From: Alphaproteobacteria bacterium | GTDB lineage: Bacteria > Pseudomonadota > Alphaproteobacteria > RS24 | Length of the DNA stretch: 8,800 nucleotides | Reading direction: 5' to 3' | Assembly (NCBI GenBank): GCA_029248825.1 | Contig: JAQWIP010000037.1 | Coordinates: 1-8,800 of the forward strand | Shown: positions 1 to 6,775 of the stretch, one piece after another | How positions within the stretch are numbered: the stretch's first letter is position 1 | Layout of the letters: the number at the start of each line of letters is the position of its first letter | Translations under genes and position numbers: made by a program | Notes under the pieces: model-generated | Databases searched by the model: none | Seen by the model: the letters and a program-made list of their open reading frames with translations, nothing else | Told to the model about the DNA's origin: nothing

Positions 1-164
1 CTAGCGGCATTAACATTGCTGGCGCTATGCGCATGGCCAAAGACCTCGGGCCTGGCCATACAATTGTGACGATTTTATGCGATTATGGCACCCGTTATCA
101 GTCGAAATTATTCAATCCTGAGTTCTTGAAACAGCAAGGCCTGCCCTGCCCCGATTGGCTATAG
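1..164 (+). CDS. cysK: Cysteine synthase (O-acetylserine sulfhydrylase), C-terminal part
   Basis: Only the last 53 codons are present. The first complete codon is at base 3 and the stop TAG is at 162-164. The peptide contains SGINIAGAMRMAK, then HTIVTILCDYGTRY, then KLFNPEFL, and ends in PDWL. These match the end of PLP-dependent cysteine synthases of the CysK type, which make cysteine from O-acetylserine and sulfide in the cytoplasm. The SGINIAGA segment belongs to the large PLP domain, and ILCDYGTRY is the last conserved block. The active-site lysine lies upstream of the window and cannot be checked. A related beta-family enzyme such as cystathionine beta-synthase is possible but less likely, because the protein ends right after this block with no regulatory domain. 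A GNAT gene follows after 9 bases on the same strand, probably in the same transcript. Confidence 0.88.
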   Translation, partial: SGINIAGAMRMAKDLGPGHTIVTILCDYGTRYQSKLFNPEFLKQQGLPCPDWL

Positions 165-173
165 GCGCGCGCC

Positions 174-710
174 ATGGCGAGCTTTCAAACTGTGGTAACC
201 CACTTGTCGATGGAGGCGCCGTTTCGCGACCTCGCCAGCCTCGATAGTCTGGTGCAACAGACCCCCGCTTGGCCAGAGGGCGTTTGTTTTCAACGCATCG
301 AAGGCATTAAGCTCGATGCCTATCGCGATATTTATGACCAAGTGGGGCGGCAATGGCATTGGGTCAATCGGCGCTATTTGAACGACCATCAATTGGCCGC
401 GCTGGTGCATCACCCCGCCACCGAGATTTATCTGCTGAGCGAAAACAATCAGACGATTGGCTTTGTCGAACTGAACTTCAAATTCTTCCCGCAAGTCGAA
501 ATTGTGTTTATTGGTCTCATCGAAGGCCAAATGGGCAAAGGCTATGGGCCGCTGATGGTGCGCCACGTGTTGGAGATTATTCAGGCGCGCGAGGCCAAAC
601 GCATCATCATTCAAACCTGCACGCTCGACCATCCGGCGGCTTTGAGGCTATATCAGCAGGCGGGCTTTAGCGCTTACAACCGCAAGCAAGTTGAAATTTT
701 AGACGATTAG
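174..710 (+). CDS. GNAT-family N-acetyltransferase
   Basis: This 178-residue protein is probably cytoplasmic. The C-terminal half is a GNAT fold. Strands around residues 83-115 (EIYLLSENNQTIGFVELNF, then VEIVFIGL) lead into the acetyl-CoA pyrophosphate loop QMGKGYG at 119-125 and its helix. Motif B is DHPAALRLYQQAGF at 152-165. The first 80 residues match nothing I recognise. The substrate cannot be told from sequence. The position directly after cysK invites comparison with serine acetyltransferase, but CysE is a hexapeptide-repeat protein and this is not one, so no link to cysteine synthesis is implied. The start chosen is ATG 174, which has no Shine-Dalgarno sequence and may rely on coupling to the cysK stop 9 bases upstream. 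ATG 210 is an in-frame alternative, also without an obvious ribosome site, and would leave the acetyltransferase domain intact. Confidence 0.85.
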   Translation: MASFQTVVTHLSMEAPFRDLASLDSLVQQTPAWPEGVCFQRIEGIKLDAYRDIYDQVGRQWHWVNRRYLNDHQLAALVHHPATEIYLLSENNQTIGFVELNFKFFPQVEIVFIGLIEGQMGKGYGPLMVRHVLEIIQAREAKRIIIQTCTLDHPAALRLYQQAGFSAYNRKQVEILDD

Positions 711-733
711 TCGCGCCAGCCTTATGCGCCAAC

Positions 734-1474
734 CTAATGCGACAAAACTTGGCTTAAGAACATTTTGGTGCGCTCGTTTTGCGGATTGGAGAAAAACGCT
801 TCTGGCGCGTTTTCTTCGACAATCTCGCCCTCATCCATAAAAATCACCCGATCGGCGACTTGGCGCGCAAAGCCCATTTCATGGGTCACGCACAACATCG
901 TCATGCCGTCTTCGGCCAACTCGACCATCACATCCAGCACTTCTTTAATCATCTCTGGGTCGAGCGCCGAGGTCGGTTCGTCGAACAGCATAATATCGGG
1001 GTTCATGCATAAGGCACGCGCAATGGCAACGCGCTGCTGCTGACCGCCCGACAATTGCCCGGGATATTTATCCGCCTGGTCGGGAATTCGCACCCGCTCT
1101 AGAAACTGGCGCGCCAAGGCTTCGGCTTGTTGTTTGGTTTTCTGCCTCACCCAAATTGGTGCCAAAGTGCAGTTTTCCAGCACGCTCATATGCGGGAATA
1201 AATTAAACTGCTGAAACACCATGCCAACGTTCGAGCGGATGCTCTCGAGGTTTTTCACCGAGCCATCCAGCGACACGCCCTCCACTTCAATGACGCCCTC
1301 TTGGTGTTGCTCGAGCCGATTGAGGCAGCGAATAAGCGTCGACTTGCCGCTTCCCGAAGGCCCGCAGATGACAATTTTTTCTCCCGCCGCCACCTGCAAA
1401 TTAATATCGCGCAGCACATGGAATGTGCCGAACCATTTGTTCATGTCAGAAATGCGAATTACAGGGTCAGTCAT
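734..1474 (-). CDS. aapP: General L-amino acid ABC transporter, ATP-binding protein
   Basis: This is the ATPase subunit of a polar amino-acid uptake transporter, acting on the cytoplasmic face of the inner membrane. It has 246 residues, the usual length for this family. All ABC motifs are intact: Walker A GPSGSGKST at 38-46, Q-loop VFQQF with Q88, signature LSGGQQQR at 141-148, Walker B IMLFDEP at 161-167 with E166, then the D-loop SALD, and switch histidine H198. The start is ATG 1474 (MTDPVIRIS). The open frame continues upstream to 1618, but that part lies inside aapM and has no ABC homology. An AGGTAGAG stretch just upstream is a weak ribosome site. The gap to the aapM stop is 14 bases. 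It is the last gene of the aapJQMP unit, and no hairpin terminator is visible before the convergent GNAT gene 23 bases away. The bztD naming (Rhodobacter) would be equally valid. Confidence 0.95.
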   Translation of the reverse strand: MTDPVIRISDMNKWFGTFHVLRDINLQVAAGEKIVICGPSGSGKSTLIRCLNRLEQHQEGVIEVEGVSLDGSVKNLESIRSNVGMVFQQFNLFPHMSVLENCTLAPIWVRQKTKQQAEALARQFLERVRIPDQADKYPGQLSGGQQQRVAIARALCMNPDIMLFDEPTSALDPEMIKEVLDVMVELAEDGMTMLCVTHEMGFARQVADRVIFMDEGEIVEENAPEAFFSNPQNERTKMFLSQVLSH

Positions 1475-1488
1475 AGCTCTACCTAGCT

Positions 1489-2604
1489 CTATTGATTGGG
1501 GTCGGTGGAAAGATGTTTTTCCATGAAAATGGAATAGCGCGACATAGCAAAACAAAATACCCAGAACACGAAAGCCGCAAACGCATAGCCCGTGATATGG
1601 GTTTCGGGCGTCGCCCATGTGCTGTCGGTAAAGTGCAATTGCACGATACCCAGCAAGTCAAACAGGCCGACGATAAGCACCAAAGTGGTGTCTTTGAACA
1701 AGCCGATGAACGTATTAACAATGCCCGGAATAACCAGCTTCAGGGCTTGCGGCAGAATAATCAACCGCGTGGTTTTCCAATAGCCCAGCCCCAAAGCGGC
1801 CGCCGCTTCATATTGTCCTTTGGGGATGGCTTGCAAACCACCGCGCACCACCTCGGCCATATAGGCGGAAGCGAACAGCGCGACACCGATTAGGCAACGC
1901 ATCAATTTATCGAAGTTTACCCCATCGGGTAAAAACAAAGGCAACATGACGCTGGCCATGAACAAGACAGTGATGAGCGGCACGCCGCGAAAAATCTCGA
2001 TGAAGCCGACGCATAAGGCGCGCACAATCGGCAAGTCTGAGCGCCGCCCGAGCGCCAGCAAAATGCCTAAGGGCAGCGAGCCGACAATCCCCGTGACGGC
2101 CACCACGAGCGTCACCAAAAGACCGCCCCAATCGCTGGTGTCGACAGCCGCCAAGCCGAAGCTGCCGCCGGTTAGCATGAAGAAGCTGAACATCGGATAA
2201 AACCCGAGCATGAAAATAACATTGGCGCGTTTGAAACCGACTGTCGGCATCAATAGCGGCACCAGACCAAGCAGCCCTAACGCAAACACCCAATCGACGC
2301 GCCAGCGTTCCATCTCGGGATAGCGGCCATAAATGAACTGCCCAAATTTGGCATCAATAAATGGCCAGCACGCGCCTTGCACCGGCTTGAGGCAGGCATT
2401 GCGGTCGTCGCCGCTAAAGCTGGCATCGACAATCGCCCACCCTAGCCCCACGTCCAGCACATAGATAATCAAAGCGGCGCATAATAGGGTCAGCGCGCTG
2501 TCTAATTTGGTCGTGAATAGGTTTTCGCGCGCCCAACCGACAAAGCCCACGGTATTGGCGGGCGCGGGTCGCGCAGGCTTTGGAGTCCAAGTTTTGGCGC
2601 TCAT
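1489..2604 (-). CDS. aapM: General L-amino acid ABC transporter, permease (AapM/BztC type)
   Basis: This inner-membrane permease of 371 residues forms the transport channel with AapQ. The N-terminal tail is Pro/Ala-rich (about 1-30) and is followed by a first membrane helix near 36-57. A loop at about 60-100 carries two cysteines (C71, C79) and is probably periplasmic. Further helices lie around 105-120 and 128-150, and then comes the BPD_transp_1 core from about 163. The coupling (EAA) loop is seen as YEAAAALGLGYWKTTRL at 265-281 followed by ILPQA. It contacts the ATPase AapP. Start ATG 2604 overlaps the aapQ stop in an ATGA arrangement (2601-2604), which favours translational coupling. GGGA at 2612-2615 is a partial ribosome site at 7 bases' spacing. 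The enlarged N-terminal part compared with ordinary 220-residue HisM-type permeases is typical of the Aap/Bzt family. Confidence 0.94.
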   Translation of the reverse strand: MSAKTWTPKPARPAPANTVGFVGWARENLFTTKLDSALTLLCAALIIYVLDVGLGWAIVDASFSGDDRNACLKPVQGACWPFIDAKFGQFIYGRYPEMERWRVDWVFALGLLGLVPLLMPTVGFKRANVIFMLGFYPMFSFFMLTGGSFGLAAVDTSDWGGLLVTLVVAVTGIVGSLPLGILLALGRRSDLPIVRALCVGFIEIFRGVPLITVLFMASVMLPLFLPDGVNFDKLMRCLIGVALFASAYMAEVVRGGLQAIPKGQYEAAAALGLGYWKTTRLIILPQALKLVIPGIVNTFIGLFKDTTLVLIVGLFDLLGIVQLHFTDSTWATPETHITGYAFAAFVFWVFCFAMSRYSIFMEKHLSTDPNQ

Positions 2605-3842
2605 GTGTTATTCCCGACAAAAGCCATGCGCTGGTTATAGCGGTTCATCGCCCAAGAGGTGAGCAGGCTGAGGCTCAGATAAATCATCATCGTGATGAAA
2701 ATAATCTCCAAAGCCTGACCGACTTGCGAAAGCGTGGTGCCAGCCAAAACCGAAACAATATCGGGGTAAGCAATCGCCACCGCCAACGAAGAGTTTTTCG
2801 TCAGGTTTAAATATTGGCTGGTCAGGGGCGGAATGATAACGCGTAAAGCTTGCGGGATAACCACCAGACGCAGCGCCACGCTCTCGGGCAAACCAAGTGC
2901 GGCCGAAGCCTCGCGCTGGCCTTTAGAGACCGAGTTAATGCCGGCGCGGACAATCTCCGCAATGAAGGCTGCGGTATAGAGGCTCAAGGCCAAGAGTAGT
3001 GCCACGAATTCGGGGATAACCGTCAATCCACCGCGAAAGTTAAAGCCCTTGAGGTGCGGCACATCCAAGGCGAAAGGCACGCCTGCCATCAGCGCCGCGC
3101 CGCCAAATAAAGCCACGGCCAAACCCAACAGAGGCCGCCAGACCCGCGTTGCTTGCCCCGTGGTGATTTGGGCATTTGCCGCACGGCGGCGCAACCAAAT
3201 GCCGCCAATGACAAGCCCCAAGGCGGCCAGCCCATACCAAAACGCGCCGGCACTGGCCTCTAGCCAAAGCACCACAAAGCCGCGATTACTCATGAATATC
3301 GCATCGCCAATCGATACGGCTTGGCGCGGCGAAGGGAGGTTACGAAGCACGCCGAAATACCAAAACATGATTTGCAGCAGCAGAGGCACATTGCGGAAAA
3401 TCTCAATATAGACCATGGCGATTTTAGAAATCAGCCAATTCCGTGACAGCCGCGCCACCCCCAAAGAAAAGCCCAAGAGCGTGGCAAAAAATATCCCCAA
3501 AGCCGACACCAATAATGTGTTCAACAGGCCGACCGCCAAAACGCGGCCAAAGCTATCGTCTTCCGTATAGGCAATCAGCGTTTGATTGATGCCAAAGCCG
3601 GCGCGCTCTGACAAAAAGCCAAAGCCCGAGTTAATATTCTGGCGTTCCAAATTGCTTTGCACATTGCCGACCAGCCACGCCATAGCCCCCAGCACGGCCG
3701 CCAGCACCAAGACTTGCAAGACAGCCTCGCGGCTAAAGCCAGCCGGAAGTCGGGCGCGCAGCCACGGGAGAGGGAATAGCTTTTGGATGGCGAGCCTCTT
3801 TAGCGAATGGGCGGCGCGTATTGCAAGCCGCCTTTCGTCCAC
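2601..3842 (-). CDS. aapQ: General L-amino acid ABC transporter, permease (AapQ/BztB type)
   Basis: This is the second inner-membrane permease subunit, 413 residues if the GTG at 3842 is the start. A first helix lies near 40-60 (VLQVLVLAAVLGAMAWLVG). The family signature SGFGFLSERAGF at 72-83 follows, then helices near 101-130 and 141-165. An insert at about 170-265 contains two more hydrophobic stretches. The C-terminal core has the coupling loop GQREASAALGLPESVALRL at 308-326 and IPQA at 329-332. The start is uncertain. GTG 3842 overlaps the end of aapJ by 43 bases and has no ribosome site. A good site, AAAGAGG at 3801-3795, lies directly at the aapJ stop, but the in-frame codon 6 bases after it is ATC (3788-3786), which is not a canonical start. 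The first 15-18 residues may therefore not belong to the protein. The end overlaps aapM by 4 bases. Confidence 0.92.
   Translation of the reverse strand: MDERRLAIRAAHSLKRLAIQKLFPLPWLRARLPAGFSREAVLQVLVLAAVLGAMAWLVGNVQSNLERQNINSGFGFLSERAGFGINQTLIAYTEDDSFGRVLAVGLLNTLLVSALGIFFATLLGFSLGVARLSRNWLISKIAMVYIEIFRNVPLLLQIMFWYFGVLRNLPSPRQAVSIGDAIFMSNRGFVVLWLEASAGAFWYGLAALGLVIGGIWLRRRAANAQITTGQATRVWRPLLGLAVALFGGAALMAGVPFALDVPHLKGFNFRGGLTVIPEFVALLLALSLYTAAFIAEIVRAGINSVSKGQREASAALGLPESVALRLVVIPQALRVIIPPLTSQYLNLTKNSSLAVAIAYPDIVSVLAGTTLSQVGQALEIIFITMMIYLSLSLLTSWAMNRYNQRMAFVGNNT
3795..3801 (-). promoter_or_regulatory. Strong Shine-Dalgarno sequence at the aapJ stop, upstream of the likely aapQ start
   Basis: On the minus strand AAAGAGG overlaps the last two bases of the aapJ TAA. 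It is followed by CTCGCC and then ATC CAA AAG in the aapQ frame. Position and spacing are those of a real ribosome binding site, but no ATG, GTG or TTG sits at the expected place. Either translation starts at the ATC, or the GTG 54 bases upstream of it is used. Confidence 0.5.
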
Positions 3843-4834
3843 AGCGCATTGACGCCGCGTTTGATGCCAAGCGGCGTTTTGACGCCGACATTGCGCTCAA
3901 AAATCTCGCCATAATTGCCAACCGCGCGGATGATATGAACCGCCCATTGTTTCGACAAGCCGAGGTTGTCCCCAAAGCTTCCGTCCTGCCCCATGAGGCG
4001 CCGGATGGAAGGATTGCTTGAGCTTTTCATTTCAGAAATATTCTTCGAGGTCACGCCAAATTCTTCCGCCGCTACGGTCGCGTAATGCGTCCAGCGCACC
4101 AAATCATTCCAAGCCGCATCGCCCTGACGCACCAAAGGCCCCAGAGGCTCTTTCGAGATAACCTCGGGCAGCACGATATGCGCCTTGGGGTCAGATAATT
4201 TGAGCTTTTGCGCATAAAGCGCCGAGTGGTCGGTCGTATAGGCATCGCAACGACCCGAGTTATAGGCCGCCACCGATTCATCGGCTTTTTCAAAAGCCAC
4301 AATTTCATATTGCATGCCGTTCGAGCGGAAATAATCAGCCGCATTCAGCTCGGTCGTTGTGCCTTGATTGGTGCAAAGCGTTGCGCCATCTAGGTCACGC
4401 GCGCTGCGAACACCCAAGTCAGCGCGCACCATAAAGCCCTGCCCGTCATAATAATTGACTACCGGAAAATCGACGCCAAGCGCCGTGTCACGGTGCATCG
4501 ACCATGTCGTGTTGCGCGCGATAATGTCGACCTCGCCCGATTGAATGGCGGTGAAGCGCTCTTTGGCCGAAAGCGGCGTGAACTTGACTTTATCGGCATC
4601 GTTAAAAATCGCGGCGGCCACGGCTTTGCAAAAATCGACATCAATGCCCGTCCAATTGCCGCGATTGTCAGGGGTCGAAAACCCTGGCAGGCCTTGCGAC
4701 ACGCCGCATTTCAGATGACCACGTTTTTTCACAATCTCAAGGGTTTGGCCCGCCGCCTCGGCAGCTGGCGTGGACGCGAAGCTGGCGACGGCAAGCAGCA
4801 GTAAGCCTGCGCTAAGTTTACGGAGCATTTGCAT
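3800..4834 (-). CDS. aapJ: General L-amino acid ABC transporter, periplasmic substrate-binding protein
   Basis: This periplasmic binding protein captures L-amino acids and delivers them to AapQ/AapM. Its 344 residues are normal for AapJ/BztA and longer than single-substrate family 3 proteins of about 260. A Sec signal peptide is clear: M-LRK, a Leu/Ala-rich core at 9-19, and a likely AxA cleavage site after A27 (AEA). The family 3 binding domain starts at about 30, with the signature block WTGIDVDFCKAVAAAIF at 61-77, then SGEVDII at 99-105 and the segment ATLCTNQGTTTE at 151-162. C154 and C196 (GRCDAYTTD) could form a disulfide. The C-terminal block NYGEIFERNVG at 307-317 is typical of the family. 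Start ATG 4834 has a good ribosome site (AAGGA at 4847-4843, spacing 8). ATG 4828 would also retain the signal. First gene of the operon, transcribed away from metC. Broad specificity is inferred from the family. Confidence 0.95.
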   Translation of the reverse strand: MQMLRKLSAGLLLLAVASFASTPAAEAAGQTLEIVKKRGHLKCGVSQGLPGFSTPDNRGNWTGIDVDFCKAVAAAIFNDADKVKFTPLSAKERFTAIQSGEVDIIARNTTWSMHRDTALGVDFPVVNYYDGQGFMVRADLGVRSARDLDGATLCTNQGTTTELNAADYFRSNGMQYEIVAFEKADESVAAYNSGRCDAYTTDHSALYAQKLKLSDPKAHIVLPEVISKEPLGPLVRQGDAAWNDLVRWTHYATVAAEEFGVTSKNISEMKSSSNPSIRRLMGQDGSFGDNLGLSKQWAVHIIRAVGNYGEIFERNVGVKTPLGIKRGVNALWTKGGLQYAPPIR

Positions 4835-4921
4835 AATCTCTTTCCTTCAAGAATACTTTAAGACGATATCGTTCTATTATAATCAGAGCTAAATGTAACA
4901 CTAATCGCGCGAAAGAAAACA
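4835..4921. promoter_or_regulatory. Divergent promoter region between aapJ and metC
   Basis: These 87 bases must hold the 5' signals for both the leftward aap operon and rightward metC. The sequence ATTATAAT at 4876-4883 is a perfect palindrome and contains TATAAT on each strand (plus 4878-4883, minus 4881-4876). Predicted leaders would be about 30-35 bases both ways. -35 elements are poor: minus TTAGTG at 4904-4899 is 17 bases away, and on the plus strand nothing near TTGACA is correctly spaced. The aapJ ribosome site is strong, whereas metC has only a weak GAAAG at 4911-4915. I infer a shared, possibly activator-dependent or repressible control point. Confidence 0.6.
4863..4872. promoter_or_regulatory. 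10-bp palindrome ACGATATCGT, possible operator
   Basis: This perfect inverted repeat lies 3 bases from the double -10 palindrome. For the aap promoter it would cover the predicted transcription start. For metC it would lie in the spacer between the -35 and -10 positions. A dimeric regulator bound here could affect both directions. I cannot name a regulator, and a 10-bp palindrome can occur by chance. Confidence 0.35.
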
Positions 4922-6073
4922 ATGAAAGATGAAACCAAAGCCATTCTCGCAGGCCGCAAGCCGCAAGATTTCCACGGCGCGGTGAACACGCCCGTCTATC
5001 ATGCCTCGACGATACTCTACCCTTCGTTGGCGGCCATTCGCGGACAAGAGGCAATGCCCTTTACCTATGGCCGCCGCGCAACCCCCACTTCCGCCGCCTT
5101 GGAGGACGCCATAAGCGAACTCGAAAATGCTGCTGGCACGGTGCTGACGCCATCGGGCGCCTCGGCGGTATCGCTGGCGATTTTGGCTGGCGTCGAAGCC
5201 GGACAGCATTTGCTGATGGTCGATACGGTCTATGAACCCACGCGCAAGTTTTGCGATAATTTCATGGCGCGCATGGGCGTGGAAACCACCTATTACGATC
5301 CGCTCATCGGCGCGGATATTGCCGATTGCATCGGCGATAACACGGGGCTGATTTTCATGGAAAGCCCCGGCTCGCAAACTTTTGAAGCGCAAGATGTGCC
5401 AGCCATTGTGGCCGCCGCCAAGGCGCGTGGCGTGAAAACCGCTTTGGACAATACATGGGCAACGCCGCTGCATTTCAAACCGCTCGACCATGGCGTCGAT
5501 TATTCGGTGCAGGCGGCCACCAAATATATCGTCGGTCATGCCGATGCGCTGCTCGGCACGGTGGCTTGCGCGCAAGAAAACCACGCGCATTTGCGGCGCA
5601 CCCACGGGCAGCTTGGGCTTTGCGCCGCCCCCGATGATGTGTTTCTGGCTTTGCGCGGTTTGCGCACCCTGCCGCTTCGGTTGCAACAGCACCAAGCGAG
5701 CGCGTTAGAGATGGCCAAGTGGCTGCAAGCGCTTTCTTTCGTGCGCCGCGTGTTTTACCCAGCGCTACCTTCCGATGCTGGCCACGCTTTATGGCAGCGC
5801 GATTTTAGCGGCGCGGCAGGTCTGTTTTCGTTTGAACTCGAGCCGTGCAGCGAAACCCAATTGGGCGCCATGTTGGACAATCTCACGCTGTTTGGCATGG
5901 GCTATAGTTGGGGCGGATTTGAGAGTCTCATCGTGCCCTGCGAGACGCCGCGCACCGCCGTGCCGTTTGAAACCGATGGGCAAATGCTGCGGGTCTCCAT
6001 CGGCCTCGAACATGTGGAGGACTTAAAAGCCGACTTAATGGCCGGCTTTGGTCGCGCAGGCTATTCGGCTTAA
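4922..6073 (+). CDS. metC: Cystathionine beta-lyase
   Basis: This cytoplasmic PLP enzyme splits cystathionine to homocysteine, pyruvate and ammonia, the penultimate step of methionine synthesis by transsulfuration. Its 383 residues are the full usual length of the Cys/Met metabolism family. Visible elements: YGRR at 49-52 (tyrosine and arginine contacting PLP phosphate of the partner subunit), PSGASA at 77-82, ESPGS at 147-151, DVPAI at 158-162, LDNTWA at 175-180 with D176 pairing with the PLP ring nitrogen, and the Schiff-base lysine K201 in ATKYIVGHADALLG. The ESPGS block is typical of MetC, whereas gamma-synthases and gamma-lyases usually have ESPTNP, so beta-lyase is favoured. Start ATG 4922 follows a weak GAAAG site. 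It is divergent from aapJ, a linkage I recall from other alphaproteobacteria. The stop TAA overlaps the stop of the convergent Sel1 gene. Confidence 0.95.
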   Translation: MKDETKAILAGRKPQDFHGAVNTPVYHASTILYPSLAAIRGQEAMPFTYGRRATPTSAALEDAISELENAAGTVLTPSGASAVSLAILAGVEAGQHLLMVDTVYEPTRKFCDNFMARMGVETTYYDPLIGADIADCIGDNTGLIFMESPGSQTFEAQDVPAIVAAAKARGVKTALDNTWATPLHFKPLDHGVDYSVQAATKYIVGHADALLGTVACAQENHAHLRRTHGQLGLCAAPDDVFLALRGLRTLPLRLQQHQASALEMAKWLQALSFVRRVFYPALPSDAGHALWQRDFSGAAGLFSFELEPCSETQLGAMLDNLTLFGMGYSWGGFESLIVPCETPRTAVPFETDGQMLRVSIGLEHVEDLKADLMAGFGRAGYSA

Positions 6074-6663
6074 AACGTATCCGGAATAAAATTATCGGCG
6101 CGTTTTTCGCCCTCAGCGATTTGCTCGACCGTCATATTGGCCGAGATTTCTTCGATGGCTTTATTGGCGAAAGGCGCGAAACCTTGGTCGCGCGACAGCA
6201 CGTAATATTTATAGGCTTCGATTTTATCTTGCCCCAGTCCCTCGCCCGTCTCCAGCATGGAGGCAACGTTGAACATGGCGGCTGGCATGCCCATGCGCGC
6301 GGCGCGCAAATATAGCTCGCCCGCTTTATTGCGGTCTTCGCGCACGCCCGTGCCGTAATCATACATAGACGCCAAATCGGTCAGCGCACGCGCATCATTG
6401 CCTTTCGAGGCTTGCTGTAAATATTTCAAAGCTAATTTAATATCGCGTTTAACGATTTTCGCGTCGAAAAATTCTTCGCTCAAACGATATGCGGAGCCAG
6501 CATCGCCCGCGGCGGCGGCTTTTTTCCAATATTCAATCGCTTCGAGGTATAGCCCGCGTTGATAAATATCCAGGCCTTCGCGTTCGCTAAGCGCCTGTGC
6601 GAAACCAACAAGGCTCATGGACAGAGCGATGACGGTTGAGATGGTTTTATGGGTCATTTTCAT
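6070..6663 (-). CDS. Secreted Sel1-repeat (tetratricopeptide-like) protein
   Basis: This 197-residue protein probably lies in the periplasm. An N-terminal signal peptide is visible (MKMTHK, hydrophobic stretch at about 9-22, cleavage likely after A24 in FAQA). About four Sel1-like repeats of 36 residues follow. The first is imperfect (about 39-73, EAIEYWKKAAAAGDAGSAYRL), the second is at 75-109 (ALKYLQQASKGNDARALTDLA then YDYGTGV), the third is at 111-146 (GELYLRAARMGMPAAMFNVA then ETGEGL), and a partial fourth begins near 147. The C-terminal tail MTVEQIAEGEKRADNF is a common ending in such proteins. Sel1 repeats form helical scaffolds for protein contacts, and no enzymatic role is suggested. 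The start could be ATG 6663 or ATG 6657, both lacking a strong ribosome site; the frame also extends to a TTG at 6669. The gene stands alone, convergent with metC and divergent from the PuuD-like gene. The partner protein is unknown. Confidence 0.85.
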   Translation of the reverse strand: MKMTHKTISTVIALSMSLVGFAQALSEREGLDIYQRGLYLEAIEYWKKAAAAGDAGSAYRLSEEFFDAKIVKRDIKLALKYLQQASKGNDARALTDLASMYDYGTGVREDRNKAGELYLRAARMGMPAAMFNVASMLETGEGLGQDKIEAYKYYVLSRDQGFAPFANKAIEEISANMTVEQIAEGEKRADNFIPDTF

Positions 6664-6775
6664 TTGCAAAAAATACTCGCTAATTATGACGGAAATTTGT
6701 CACGTCGTGTGCTAGTAGTTTTATCGACATAAAGGCGTTAAGTAAACTCACCCATGCTTAAAAGAGGATGCGCGC
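6664..6775. promoter_or_regulatory. Divergent intergenic region between the Sel1-repeat gene and the PuuD-like gene
   Basis: These 112 bases should contain both promoters. Rightward, TTGTCA at 6697-6702 is a fair -35, with a poor TTTATC -10 at 6720-6725 (spacer 17). Leftward, CATAAT at 6688-6683 resembles a -10 but has no -35 at proper spacing. A small inverted repeat, CACG-T-CGTG, lies at 6701-6709. No riboswitch-like structure or small gene is evident. The promoter assignments are weak. Confidence 0.35.

Noticed and set aside
159..632. 157-codon minus-strand open frame opposite the GNAT gene
   Set aside because: It mirrors the acetyltransferase codons and shows no family resemblance.
711..733. 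Possible bidirectional terminator between the GNAT gene and aapP
   Set aside because: Only a 5-base inverted pair (GTCGC 710-714, GCGAC 739-743) with a long loop is present and no T-run follows on either strand, so I do not call a terminator.
1475..1618. Upstream extension of the aapP frame by 48 codons
   Set aside because: It lies inside the end of aapM, has no ABC homology, and the ABC domain begins normally from ATG 1474.
4901..5695. 264-codon minus-strand open frame opposite metC
   Set aside because: It is antisense to a confidently identified metC and has no recognisable domain; long antisense frames are expected at this base composition.
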